Shown: positions 5,130 to 5,310 of the stretch, piece after piece
Numbering within the stretch: the first letter of the stretch is position 1
Layout of the letters: each line of letters begins with the position of its first letter
Made by a program: the position numbers and the translations under genes
Notes under the pieces: generated by a model
The model's database searches: none
What the model was told of the DNA's origin: nothing
What the model saw: only the letters and a program-made list of their open reading frames with translations
Assembly: GCA_026388445.1 (NCBI GenBank)
Contig: JAPLJU010000082.1
Span: 1 to 5,310, forward strand
Length of the DNA stretch: 5,310 bases
DNA from: Deltaproteobacteria bacterium
GTDB lineage: Bacteria > Desulfobacterota > Syntrophia > Syntrophales > UBA2192
Direction: 5' to 3'

Positions 5130-5310
5130 ATGAACGTCGTGGTGACCACACTGGGCTGCAAGGTGAATCAGTGCGAGTCCGCGGGGATGATCGAGGCGAT
5201 CATCAGGCGCGGCCACCGCGTCGTCTCTTTTCATGAAACGGCCGACGTGTACATCATCAACACCTGCACCGTCACGGCGAAGACCGACTTCCAGTCCCGG
5301 CAGCTCATCC
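5130..5310 (+). CDS. mtaB: MtaB-type tRNA methylthiotransferase, N-terminal 60 residues (3' end outside the window)
   Basis: Radical-SAM enzyme family that adds a methylthio group to t6A37 of tRNAs reading ANN codons (ms2t6A). Only part of the N-terminal UPF0004 domain is present: TTLGCKVNQCES (6-17) with cluster cysteine C10, and INTCTVTAKTDFQSRQ (43-58) with C46. The third domain cysteine, the radical-SAM CxxxCxxC motif and the TRAM domain would lie beyond the edge. GCKVNQ separates MtaB from MiaB (GCQMN) and RimO (GCPKN); C15 occupies a position that is often Tyr. ATG 5130 follows the mnmA stop by 5 bases, with GAGGGG about 12 bases upstream, inside the end of mnmA. An in-frame TTG at 5121 overlapping the mnmA stop is possible but sits too close to that site. 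Translational coupling with mnmA is likely. Confidence 0.9.
   Translation, partial: MNVVVTTLGCKVNQCESAGMIEAIIRRGHRVVSFHETADVYIINTCTVTAKTDFQSRQLI

Overview
This looks like an ordinary chromosomal stretch from an anaerobic bacterium, most likely a deltaproteobacterium in the Desulfobacterota / Syntrophobacterota range. That guess comes from the gene content: a stand-alone NIL-domain ferredoxin, a DUF1015 protein, and an MnmA with the cysteine-rich Fe-S type active-site motif. It also rests on moderately GC-rich codon use and on a short sequence ending in the GTCAAGCCTGACCCC type, which I recall from such genomes. The lineage is an inference, not a search result.

Layout, left to right. The last 29 codons of an unidentified plus-strand gene (2..91) run convergently into a minus-strand TrmN6-like tRNA methyltransferase (66..839). 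Upstream of that gene is a structured, repeat-like intergenic stretch (844..920), then a minus-strand DUF1015 protein (945..2192). A divergent promoter region leads into a plus-strand YqiA-like alpha/beta hydrolase (2330..2809). Next, with its own sigma70-type promoter, is a NIL-domain plus 2[4Fe-4S] ferredoxin protein (2895..3314). It ends convergently against a small two-helix membrane protein on the minus strand (3406..3789), with a hairpin between them. A second divergent region (3790..4017) carries a good promoter for mnmA (4018..5124). Five bases after mnmA, the start of an MtaB-type methylthiotransferase (5130..5310) runs off the right edge.

Three of the genes act on tRNA in or near the anticodon loop: TrmN6-like (m6A37), MnmA (s2U34) and MtaB (ms2t6A37). 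MnmA and MtaB form an evident two-gene transcription unit and both probably use Fe-S clusters. The NIL-ferredoxin belongs to a family linked to an alternative homocysteine synthesis route in anaerobes that lack the classical enzymes, but its usual partner (DUF39) is not in this window.

I see no mobile-element gene, CRISPR array, rRNA or tRNA gene. No stretch over 300 bases lacks a gene; the longest is 228 bases (3790..4017). I found no coherent new multi-gene system. The points most worth a second look are the repeat-like element at 844..920, the NIL-ferredoxin and the inverted repeat over its promoter, the homopolymer-filled promoter and missing Shine-Dalgarno of mnmA, and the unrecognised membrane protein with its structured leader.
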